From Myxococcales bacterium (lineage in GTDB: Bacteria > Myxococcota_A > Polyangia > Haliangiales > Haliangiaceae): a stretch of 64,000 nucleotides of DNA. The stretch is taken from contig JADJUW010000001.1 of assembly GCA_016716835.1 (NCBI GenBank), forward strand, positions 1,880,001 to 1,944,000, written 5' to 3'. The notes beneath the pieces were generated by a model. The model searched no databases. It was not told the DNA's origin and saw nothing but the letters and a program-made list of their open reading frames with translations. Each line of letters starts with the position of its first letter. The first letter of the stretch is position 1. This document shows, in pieces, positions 48,615 through 56,119 of this stretch. A program made the translations under genes and the position numbers.

Positions 48615-49874
48615 TCAATTGCCAGGAGGCACAAGCGCCGGGGCCAACCGCATCGTCTCGGCCATGCGTACCGCCACCACCACGCCTGAAACAAAGGTGA
48701 GCGCAGCAATCGCCCACATCGCGGCGGGCAGACCAAACGCATCGGCGATGAGCCCCGCGAGCAACGCGCCGATGGCGTAGCCCAGATCGCGCCACAGGCG
48801 GTACACGCCCACCGCCGAAGCGCGCCACGCCGGATGCGCCACGTCGCCAATTGCTGCGAGCAGCGTAGGATACACCATCGCGGTGCCAAGCCCGAGCAGC
48901 ACCGCGCCGGCCGCAAAGCCCCAATAACCCTGCGCTAGCACCACTAGCGCAATGCCGACCGCCTGCACCCACACGCCACCGGCGATGAGCCACTTGCGGC
49001 CCACCCGATCTGACCACGCGCCGGTCACGAGCTGCGCCATACCCCACGTCGCGGGATAGATGGCGGCGAGCGTGCCGATCTGCGCGAGATCCATGCGGGC
49101 CGCGGCGAAGAACAACGGAAACAAGCCCCACGCCATGCCGTCGTTGAGGTTGTTGACCAGGCCGGCCTGGCTGATGCTCGACAAGTTTTTGTCGCCGACC
49201 GACGTCCGCCAAAAAATCTCGCGCTGCGACGGCAGCTGCTCCGCGATTTCCCCATCGCCGTGCAGCCGCGCCTCGGTCGCCACATGATGCTTGGTTTCGC
49301 GCACGGCAAACACCGAGAGCGTAAGCCCAATGGCGACAAAGCCAACTCCGAGATAAAATGGCTCGGGCCGCAGGCCATAGCGTGCGGCAATAAACCCGGT
49401 CGCGAGCGCGCTCATCGCCACCGCGAAATACCCGGCGAATTCGTTAAAGCCCATGGCGAGGCCGCGCTTAGCCGGCCCGGCAAGATCGATCTTCATCATC
49501 ACCGTCGTCGACCACGTCAGCCCTTGGCTTACGCCAAGCAGCGCGTTGGCAAACAGCACCCACGACCACGTCGGCGCCCACATCAACAGGAACGGCACCG
49601 GCACCGCGACCAGCCAGCCGCCGATGAGCACGTGCTTGCGACCAAACCGATCAGACAATCGCCCGGCGAGAGAATGCGTCAGCGCAGTGGTGATGACAAA
49701 CACGACGATAAACGAGAGCACCGCGGTCTTGGCCTCGAGGCCAAACTCCTGCGCCGCGATCGGCGGCAAGATCGTCCGCTCCATACCAACCATCGCGCCA
49801 ACAAATGCATTGACCACCACCAGCAGCGAGAACTGGGCGAGGTTCTCACGGAGCCCGAGGCGAATATTGCTCAT
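48615..49874 (-). CDS. Major facilitator superfamily transporter
   Basis: A 419-residue, 12-helix transporter. The first cytoplasmic loop has the MFS signature as LAGRLSDRFGRKHVL (loop 2-3) and the second half repeats it as VTGAWSDRVGRKWLI. It looks like a proton-linked drug/metabolite exporter or permease. The gene is followed by the cysteine desulfurase on the same strand. A 15-base inverted-repeat arm lies just upstream of its start (49881-49895). Confidence 0.88.
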   Translation of the reverse strand: MSNIRLGLRENLAQFSLLVVVNAFVGAMVGMERTILPPIAAQEFGLEAKTAVLSFIVVFVITTALTHSLAGRLSDRFGRKHVLIGGWLVAVPVPFLLMWAPTWSWVLFANALLGVSQGLTWSTTVMMKIDLAGPAKRGLAMGFNEFAGYFAVAMSALATGFIAARYGLRPEPFYLGVGFVAIGLTLSVFAVRETKHHVATEARLHGDGEIAEQLPSQREIFWRTSVGDKNLSSISQAGLVNNLNDGMAWGLFPLFFAAARMDLAQIGTLAAIYPATWGMAQLVTGAWSDRVGRKWLIAGGVWVQAVGIALVVLAQGYWGFAAGAVLLGLGTAMVYPTLLAAIGDVAHPAWRASAVGVYRLWRDLGYAIGALLAGLIADAFGLPAAMWAIAALTFVSGVVVAVRMAETMRLAPALVPPGN

Positions 49875-49880
49875 AAATAG

Positions 49881-50024
49881 AGGGTCACTCTCGGCCCGAA
49901 ATTCAACAACTATTATAAGTGGTTAACTACGCTACTGCGTGATCACATTCAAGCGAACGTGACTACGCAGTACCGGATCTAACATCCAGCAATTAAAGGC
50001 TATTTGGGAGCCGAGAGTGACCCT
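49881..50024. repeat. Inverted-repeat pair around the MFS promoter region
   Basis: agggtcactctcggc at 49881-49895 and its exact reverse complement at 50010-50024. The left arm lies just ahead of the MFS start and the right arm inside the last codons of the upstream membrane-protein gene. Between them a separate hairpin-forming sequence occurs. The arms may be a two-site operator for the MFS gene or a small duplicated fragment. Confidence 0.55.
49933..49972. repeat. Stem-loop between MFS gene and upstream membrane-protein genes
   Basis: tactgcgtgatcac (49933-49946) pairs with gtgactacgcagta (49959-49972), 12 of 14 bases, around a 12-base loop. No T run follows on either strand, so it is more likely a regulator binding site or attenuator than a Rho-independent terminator. 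Confidence 0.45.
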
Positions 50025-50449
50025 ATTCGCGGCAGCAGCAACGCCTGGGCCACCCAAAAGGCCGAGCGCAGCGTCATGGCGACTACCGTGCGCGGCTCGT
50101 GCGCGCCGCCGGTGAGCACATGCACCGCGAAGGCGGCAAAGACCACCAGCGTGGCCGCCGCAAGCGCGCGCGCGATCCAAATTGCCACCGGGCGCCGCCG
50201 CAACGTCGCGAGGCCGCCAACAATATAGATAAATCCCGCCGCGAAATTAAACCACAACACAAACGGCACGACGTTGCCCGCCGCCGCGCGGGCCTGCGCG
50301 CTGCCAAACAGCACGCCGCCGCCCTCGACCAGCGTCGCTACGCCAAACGCGACCGCCAGCCCGCCTAGGAGCCAGCGCGCAACCCCGCGCCGTGGCCGAC
50401 CGGTGTCTGGAATTGAGATTGCCATTGCCGCCGTTGACGAATCGCTCAT
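50000..50449 (-). CDS. Small membrane protein, unknown
   Basis: A 149-residue protein with four hydrophobic helices (ARWLLGGLAVAFGVATLV, NVVPFVLWFNFAAGFIYIVG, ALAAATLVVFAAFAVHVL, LRSAFWVAQALLLP), like uncharacterised DoxX- or YgaP-type small membrane proteins. Its start overlaps the preceding gene by 4 bases, so the two form an operon. The last codons run into the right arm of the inverted repeat. Confidence 0.7.
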   Translation of the reverse strand: MSDSSTAAMAISIPDTGRPRRGVARWLLGGLAVAFGVATLVEGGGVLFGSAQARAAAGNVVPFVLWFNFAAGFIYIVGGLATLRRRPVAIWIARALAAATLVVFAAFAVHVLTGGAHEPRTVVAMTLRSAFWVAQALLLPRIGSLSAPK

Positions 50450-50871
50450 ATCCCGCTCCGTTCCTCACGCCAATGCTTCAGCGCCAGCACGCCCGCCAGC
50501 ACCACCGACGACGTCATCGCGACGGCGCCGAGCAGCACCAGGATCGGCGACATCCCAAGGTAGAGTTCCGCAAGAATACCAATCGGCATCAGCAGGCCCG
50601 CGAGGCCAAGCGCCGCCGCCGTCTGCCGCGCCTTGTCGCTCGCCGACCCCAGCCGCACCAGGACAAATCCCAGCGCCAAATTGAGCAACGCAAACAAGTT
50701 CCCGTGGACGTGGGCCAGCCGCGCCTCGAAGTGTCGCCCCTCACCGTAGCCGGCGGCCCAGGCGACCTTGTCCGGCGCGAAGTCGCGCAGGTAGATGAGC
50801 AGAAAGCCGTAGAACATAAAGCCCGCCATCACAAGCAGGCCAACGCCAACGTTGTAACGGCCAGACTTCAT
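50446..50871 (-). CDS. Small membrane protein, unknown
   Basis: A 141-residue integral membrane protein with four hydrophobic helices (VGVGLLVMAGFMFYGFLLIYL, HVHGNLFALLNLALGFVLV, LGLAGLLMPIGILAELYL, ILVLLGAVAMTSSVVLAGVLAL). It contains an AHVHGN motif in helix 2 reminiscent of heme- or metal-ligand histidines in small cytochrome-like membrane proteins, but no family is recognised. Translationally coupled to the downstream gene. Confidence 0.7.
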   Translation of the reverse strand: MKSGRYNVGVGLLVMAGFMFYGFLLIYLRDFAPDKVAWAAGYGEGRHFEARLAHVHGNLFALLNLALGFVLVRLGSASDKARQTAAALGLAGLLMPIGILAELYLGMSPILVLLGAVAMTSSVVLAGVLALKHWREERSGI

Positions 50872-51224
50872 CGGCTACCTGCCCCAACGCGCGCGCCAGT
50901 CAACGCGGTCGCGCCTGCCAAACGCTCAGCCCAGCCTAGGTTCTTCATAAGAAGTGAGTAATCGCTTAATTACGAACAAGCAAGCCCGTCCCCCACCATG
51001 TGTCAAAGGGCCGCGGTCGTCTACTTGGCGAGCACCAACTTGAAACCCCGCATCCTTGGGGTTTGTGCCGCTATGCCTCTAGGGACCGAGGTTGGCACCA
51101 GACGCGGCAAGGTTCTCAGGGCAGGCGACATGTCAGATCATGTCAGACCTTGGTCGCCGCCCGGTTAGCGCTTGTTATTCCGCCGACGTAGACCACTTGC
51201 ATGCTGTGCTCGAAGCTGCCCTGC
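50872..51224. other. Intergenic region with a small hairpin
   Basis: About 350 bases between the divergent membrane-protein operon and the lipoprotein gene. The only structure seen is a short perfect hairpin, aaacccc-(8)-ggggttt at 51043-51064, and a direct repeat catgtcaga/catgtcaga at about 51129-51148. No gene is supported. Promoters for both flanking units must lie here. Confidence 0.4.
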
Positions 51225-52382
51225 ATGAAGAAACCACACAAAAAATATCCCCTCGCCGCCATCACCCTACTTTTTGCGGGTTGCATCGGCACCGACGATC
51301 ACGCGCCACCGCCCACAATCACCGTTACCACCGGCACCTCAAGCAGCCAAGCCGTGCTGCTGGTCACCAGCGCCGACGGCACATGGCAACCCGTCGCGCT
51401 TGCCAACAATCAAGCGACCTTCGCACCGACGACGCACGCCTATGGCGTCGCCTTCGCTTGCCGCTACGATCAAGATACGCGCCTGGGCGTGCGGACCAGT
51501 ACGCGATTTCTCACGATCGACGACGGCAACGAGCTTCATTTTGCGGGATGCAACGTATTGACCCCCAACACCTCGGTCACCATCACCGGCCTTCAGGCCA
51601 ATCAAGAATTCGTCGCCAATGGCACGTCCTTTACCGAGGCGCAGCCGACGCAATTATTGACGCTTAGCCAAGCTGAGATCATGGGCGTTCTATGGCAAGT
51701 CAAACCACGCGCCGTCCTGGGATTTACTAGACAGCCCGTCGTCCCCGCGCAAGCCGACGTGCTCATTAACGCGGCGACCGCGGTGGCACCGGAGTTCATC
51801 CAGGTTGCGAGCGACCTCATCGCGCCGAGCATGGAGGTCGGGCTCACGCGATTTTATAGCGGCTCCACGTTTTTCGAACTGGATACCTTTGGCCCCGCAG
51901 ACGCCGCTGGCATTGCCGTGCCGCCCGCTGCCTTTCGCCAGCCAGGCGACCTGATGGAGCTCGACGCGACTGAGCTGACCTCCGAAACCAACCTCCGCTA
52001 TGTGCAGCACTTAGTCGATAGGGCGGACGTATTTAGCCCGACCCTTCCTGCCGCATGGAATGCTCCCGCGCCACAAGTAGACCAAGGGGGCGTGTCATTT
52101 TCGTTTACGCCGCGTGCGTCATGGGAAGGATGGTATACGGCATCCATTCAGATTTTTGGCTTATCGGATCAGCACCATGGCATTAGCGTCAGCTCGGCCT
52201 GGCCGCAAGACGACTCTCAGACCGCGGTCCGGTCCCCAGACTTCGCGGCCTTTGCCACGTGGGCACCGCCGCTCGCGGATAATCAGGAATTATACTGGTG
52301 GAGCGATGCCGTCGCCGTCTCCGACCCCGCCATTGCCGCGGGACGCCAACTGTATGTCTCCCGCAGCTCTGCGGCCCCCTAA
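51225..52382 (+). CDS. Hypothetical lipoprotein
   Basis: About 385 residues from ATG 51225; an ATG at 51201 would add eight residues before the lysine-rich n-region, so the later start is preferred. Lipobox LLFAGCIG. The mature part is beta-rich (PTITVTTGTSSSQAVLLVTS, NTSVTITGLQANQEF) and may hold one or two Ig-like domains; the last third is rich in Trp and Ala. Not recognised. Stands alone upstream of ttcA. Confidence 0.65.
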   Translation: MKKPHKKYPLAAITLLFAGCIGTDDHAPPPTITVTTGTSSSQAVLLVTSADGTWQPVALANNQATFAPTTHAYGVAFACRYDQDTRLGVRTSTRFLTIDDGNELHFAGCNVLTPNTSVTITGLQANQEFVANGTSFTEAQPTQLLTLSQAEIMGVLWQVKPRAVLGFTRQPVVPAQADVLINAATAVAPEFIQVASDLIAPSMEVGLTRFYSGSTFFELDTFGPADAAGIAVPPAAFRQPGDLMELDATELTSETNLRYVQHLVDRADVFSPTLPAAWNAPAPQVDQGGVSFSFTPRASWEGWYTASIQIFGLSDQHHGISVSSAWPQDDSQTAVRSPDFAAFATWAPPLADNQELYWWSDAVAVSDPAIAAGRQLYVSRSSAAP

Positions 52383-52505
52383 AGCTGCTCCGGACTCGCC
52401 CGGGGACACGAGCCCGAGCCGCGGGCAAAAATATGACGGTCTGCGAGGTGCAATACGTCTTTGAACTTGAGCAAGGCGGACGTCGCGCCTAGTATCCGCC
52501 CGCCC

Positions 52506-53375
52506 ATGGACGCCCACCAACGCTTGCAGCTGCAGCTCTACAATCAGGTGCGGCAGGCCTCCATCGACTTTGACCTGCTCGCCGCCGGCGACAAAATCAT
52601 GGTCGCCATGTCGGGCGGCAAAGATAGCTACACGCTGTTTCACATTCTCACGCAACTAGTACCGCGGCTGCCGTTCAAGGTCGAACTCGTCGCGGTGCAT
52701 CTCGACCAAGTGCAGCCCGGCTACGACGGCAGCACGTTCGTCCGATACATGGAGGCCACCGGCTGGCCATATGAGATCCTACGCGAAGACACCTACTCGG
52801 TGGTCACCACCCACCTCACCAGTGCGCAAACCTATTGCTCCATGTGCTCGCGCCTGCGTCGCGGCATTCTCTACACCGCCGCTGAGCGCCTAGGCTGCAA
52901 CAAGATTGCGCTCGGTCACCACCGCGACGACTCGCTCGAAACATTTCTACTCAACCTCTTCTACAGCGGCAAGCTGCAAGCGATGCCCGCCAAATACCGC
53001 ACCGATGACGACCGCTTCGACGTAATCCGCCCGCTCATCACGTGCGCCGAGGCCGATATCGCCAGCTTCGCCGCCGGCGAGCACTACCCCATTATCCCGT
53101 GCAACCTTTGCGGCTCGCAGGAGGGCCTCAAGCGCGAGCAAATGACCGCGCTGCTAGCGCAGCTCGAAGCCACCATCCCCAACGTGCGCAACGTCATGCT
53201 GCACGCGCTCACCAACGTGCGCCCCACTCACCTGCTCGACGCCGACGTCCTGCGTGCCTGGGCGGCGCGCGACCCCAGCATTCAACCAAACAACGAAAAG
53301 CCGCCGCGACCCCAACATGCCGCGGCCTTGCCCGTGATCACGTCACAAGGCCAAACCAAGCTCCGCGTGCTCTAA
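52506..53375 (+). CDS. ttcA: tRNA 2-thiocytidine synthetase TtcA
   Basis: About 289 residues from ATG 52506 (an upstream in-frame codon at 52461 is not favoured). PP-loop VAMSGGKDSYTL (about residue 36-41), then YCSMCSRLRRG (CxxC about 110) and IPCNLCGSQEGLKR (CxxC about 198), the cysteine pairs binding the [4Fe-4S] cluster. TtcA uses ATP and cysteine-derived sulfur to make 2-thiocytidine at tRNA position 32. The GHHRDDxxET motif is present. Length is normal. Confidence 0.93.
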   Translation: MDAHQRLQLQLYNQVRQASIDFDLLAAGDKIMVAMSGGKDSYTLFHILTQLVPRLPFKVELVAVHLDQVQPGYDGSTFVRYMEATGWPYEILREDTYSVVTTHLTSAQTYCSMCSRLRRGILYTAAERLGCNKIALGHHRDDSLETFLLNLFYSGKLQAMPAKYRTDDDRFDVIRPLITCAEADIASFAAGEHYPIIPCNLCGSQEGLKREQMTALLAQLEATIPNVRNVMLHALTNVRPTHLLDADVLRAWAARDPSIQPNNEKPPRPQHAAALPVITSQGQTKLRVL

Positions 53376-53478
53376 CGCATAAACTTGGCCGATGACGGGG
53401 TGTCCCTAGTTTGTCGTAGCACGCATTAGCGGATGAGCCGTCGGCGCGGTTGGCAGTTCACCACCAACACGGCGCACT

Positions 53479-53520
53479 ACCCTACCGGCAGGTGGCGCAC
53501 GTTTCTTCCGCGAGCATAGA
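53479..53520 (-). repeat. Inverted copy of the 47-bp repeat unit
   Basis: Read on the minus strand this stretch matches most of the tandem-repeat unit found at 53591-53751, including ggaagaaacgtgcg and cacctgccggt. It lies about 70 bases before the tandem array in opposite orientation. Isolated, imperfect copy. Confidence 0.6.
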
Positions 53521-53590
53521 TTGCACAGCGGTAGTCGTGGCACCGAGGGAGGTGGATACCACAGCCGTCTCGCGCCGCCCGGGAGGGTCG

Positions 53591-53751
53591 CTATCTGCGA
53601 GCAGGAAGACACGTGCGCCCACCTGCCGGTCCTCCATCTATCTGCGAGCAGGAAGACACGTGCGCCGACCTGCCGGTCAACAATCTGTCTGCGAGCAGGA
53701 AGAAACGTGCGTCCACCGGCCGGTCAACGCGTCCACCTGCCGGTCAGCGCG
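53591..53751 (+). repeat. 47-bp tandem repeat, about 3.4 copies
   Basis: Units at 53591-53637, 53638-53684 and 53685-53731, each 47 bases, followed by a partial unit to about 53751. The conserved core is ctgcgagcaggaagac plus acgtgcg and acctgccggtc. 47 is not a multiple of three and the frames change from unit to unit, so it is not a coding repeat. No spacers separate the copies. It lies between ttcA and radA (convergent genes), over a region with no other gene (53376-53761). No terminator was seen. Confidence 0.75.
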
Positions 53752-53761
53752 CGCGCCGCGG

Positions 53762-55138
53762 CTACAGCGCCGCAATCGCCGTCTGCAATCGATCGGTCGC
53801 AAACAGCTCTAGATCGACCTTTTCGACCAGATTCGCCGCATTCTGCTTTGGCAAGATGCAGCGCCTAAAACCTAGCTTGGCCGCCTCGGCAAGCCGGGCC
53901 TCGGCAAACGGCACGGCGCGAATCTCGCCGGCAAGTCCAACTTCACCAAATACTAGTGTCGCGGCATCAATGGCCCGGCCGCGCGCCGACGACGCAATTG
54001 CGCAGGCGATAGCCAAGTCGCTCGAGGGGTCCGTCAACCGAATGCCGCCGGCCACATTCACAAACACATCCTGCGACAGCACATCGCAATTTGCGCGTTG
54101 CGCCAGCACGGCCAACAATAACGCCACGCGATTTGGATCCACACCCGACACGGTGCGCCGCCCAAACCCGGCCGCCGGCGGCGCGACCAAGGCCTGAACT
54201 TCTACCAGCAGCGGCCGCGTGCCGTCGACCGCGCCCACCACCACGCTGCCCGGCGCCCCCTTGGGCCGCTCCGCGAGCAACAGCGCCGACGGATTGGCGA
54301 CCTCCGCCAGACCAGTACTGCGCATCTCAAACACGCCAATCTCCTGCGTCGAGCCAAAGCGATTTTTATGCGCCCGCAAAATTCGATACATCGCGCCGTG
54401 GTCTGACTCAAACTGCAACACCACATCCACCATGTGCTCGAGCGTCTTGGGCCCGGCGAGATTGCCGTCTTTGGTGACATGCCCAACCAGCACCGTGGCG
54501 ATATTGCGCTGCTTGGCGAACTGCATCAGCCGCCCGGTGCACTCGCGGACCTGCGCCAACGACCCCGGCACCGAGTCGAGCGTGCTCGTCGCGATGGTTT
54601 GAATCGAATCAATTGCCACCAACACCGGTTGCAGCTTGGCCGCGTGGTGCAAAATGGCCTCGAGGTCGGTCTCGGCCATGATGTGCACCGCCGCATGCGC
54701 CACGCCCAAGCGCCGCAGCCGCAGCGCCGCTTGCGCGGTCGACTCTTCAGCGGTCACATACAAAACCGGCGCACCCTTGCCGCTATAACGCGCCGCCAGC
54801 CCGCCCATTAATTGTGAAAGCAGCGTCGACTTGCCGACCCCCGGGTCGCCGCCTAGCAGCACGAGCGAGCCCGGCACCACGCCACCGCCGAGCACGCGAT
54901 CGACCTCCGCGATGCCGGTGAGCAACCTAGGCGAAGCCGAATCGTCCGCAACATCGCTTACCGAAACGGGCGCGGCCAGTGCCGCCTCCTCGGTCCGGCG
55001 GCCCGACCTTGCCGCCTCCTCTATTAGGCTATTCCACTCGTTACAGCCCGGGCACCGCCCCATCCACTTGGTCTCGGCGTGCCCGCAGTTGTCGCAGCGG
55101 TACACCGTCTTGGCCGCCGCCGGTTTCACCTTCGCCAT
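53762..55138 (-). CDS. radA: DNA repair protein RadA (Sms)
   Basis: A 458-residue RecA-like helicase acting in homologous recombination branch migration. N-terminal zinc finger YRCDNCG...GRCPGC (residues 14-32), Walker A LLGGDPGVGKST (about 96-105), the RadA-specific HKNRFGS motif (about 255) and the C-terminal Lon-protease-like domain (VNVAGGIRLTDPSSDLA). All key residues present and length normal. It follows the TPR-protein gene by 33 bases on the same strand. Confidence 0.95.
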   Translation of the reverse strand: MAKVKPAAAKTVYRCDNCGHAETKWMGRCPGCNEWNSLIEEAARSGRRTEEAALAAPVSVSDVADDSASPRLLTGIAEVDRVLGGGVVPGSLVLLGGDPGVGKSTLLSQLMGGLAARYSGKGAPVLYVTAEESTAQAALRLRRLGVAHAAVHIMAETDLEAILHHAAKLQPVLVAIDSIQTIATSTLDSVPGSLAQVRECTGRLMQFAKQRNIATVLVGHVTKDGNLAGPKTLEHMVDVVLQFESDHGAMYRILRAHKNRFGSTQEIGVFEMRSTGLAEVANPSALLLAERPKGAPGSVVVGAVDGTRPLLVEVQALVAPPAAGFGRRTVSGVDPNRVALLLAVLAQRANCDVLSQDVFVNVAGGIRLTDPSSDLAIACAIASSARGRAIDAATLVFGEVGLAGEIRAVPFAEARLAEAAKLGFRRCILPKQNAANLVEKVDLELFATDRLQTAIAAL

Positions 55139-55171
55139 GCACCGTTATACGGCGCCCCTCTGACGAACCTT

Positions 55172-56011
55172 TTACTCTGCGAGCGCTTCAAGGCGCTTTT
55201 TGGCCTCGGCCTCATCGGCGGCGTTTTTGCCCTCGACGAGCTTTAAATAGGCCGTATACGCCGCAATTGCGTCGTCATAGCGCTTGGCCGCCTGATACAT
55301 CGCGCCCAAATCAAACCACGCTGCTGCCAGGCCCTTGTCCAGCTCGACCGCCTTCGCATAGGCGACGATGGCATCGTCCGTTCGCTTCTGCCATCGCAGA
55401 GCCACGCCCAGGTTAAAATGATAATCGGCCACCTTTGGGTCGAGTGCGATTGCCTTGCGCTGCGCCTTCTCGGCGTCGGCGTAGCGCTTGGCGCCACGAT
55501 ACGCGATGCCGAGATTGCCCCAATACTCTGCGACTCCCGCGTCATGCTTGGTCGCCGCCTCGAGCGCGGTAATGGCGCCTTTTAGATCGCCCTGCTTGCG
55601 CTTCATGACGCCCAGCGAGCTCCAACCGAGCGCATTTTTCGGCTCAAGCGTCAGCGCCCGCTGCATCGAGACGATTGCTGGCCCCGCCTGCCCCGCCATG
55701 TGTTGCGCCATGCCAAGCCTCTCCCAGTGGTCGGCCTTCTTGGGCTCTAGGTCCACGGCCTTTTGATACGCGGCCACGGCCTTGGTAAACTCTTTGGCCG
55801 CCTTGTGCATGCCGCCGAGGGCCACCCACGCCCCAATGTGCCTCGGGTCGCTCGCGATGGCCGCTTCAAAGGCGGCGACTGCTTCGCCATCGCGCTTCTC
55901 CGCGCGCAAGGCGATGCCCTTTTTGTAGTAGGCCCCGGCATCCGCGGCCAGCGACTGTGGCGCCACCAGCAACATGAGTGCAACAACGACTAGGCTAAGG
56001 CTGGACCGCAT
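55172..56011 (-). CDS. Periplasmic TPR protein
   Basis: A 279-residue protein with a signal peptide ending at QSLAADAG, followed by about seven consecutive tetratricopeptide repeats (residues 25-260), each with the W/L-G-Y-A-P pattern (IGAWVALGGMHKAAKEFTKA, YWGNLGIAYRGAKRYADAE and so on). TPR scaffolds of this kind often help outer-membrane or envelope assembly. It ends near radA, which follows by 33 bases; co-transcription is likely, but functional linkage is not evident. Confidence 0.85.
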   Translation of the reverse strand: MRSSLSLVVVALMLLVAPQSLAADAGAYYKKGIALRAEKRDGEAVAAFEAAIASDPRHIGAWVALGGMHKAAKEFTKAVAAYQKAVDLEPKKADHWERLGMAQHMAGQAGPAIVSMQRALTLEPKNALGWSSLGVMKRKQGDLKGAITALEAATKHDAGVAEYWGNLGIAYRGAKRYADAEKAQRKAIALDPKVADYHFNLGVALRWQKRTDDAIVAYAKAVELDKGLAAAWFDLGAMYQAAKRYDDAIAAYTAYLKLVEGKNAADEAEAKKRLEALAE

Positions 56012-56049
56012 GCAGCGATGCTAGCTCATTTCTCCGAGCGCCGCGTCGT

Positions 56050-56084
56050 AAAAACAAAAAGGCCAGTGGTTCTACCCACTGGCC
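56050..56084 (-). terminator. Rho-independent terminator of the TonB receptor operon
   Basis: On the minus strand: stem GGCCAGTGG (56076-56084), 6-base loop, CCACTGGCC (56061-56069), a perfect 9-base-pair GC-rich stem, followed directly by TTTTTGTTTTT (56060-56050). It is about 35 bases past the stop of the receptor gene. Perfect match to the intrinsic terminator form. Confidence 0.9.
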
Positions 56085-56119
56085 CTGCGATCACACGATC
56101 TATTTGAATAAACCGTCGA

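Noticed and set aside
51043..51064. Rho-independent terminator
   Set aside because: The hairpin is AT-ended and no T run follows on either strand.
53591..53751. Possible CRISPR array
   Set aside because: Units are contiguous 47-mers without spacers and no cas genes are present.
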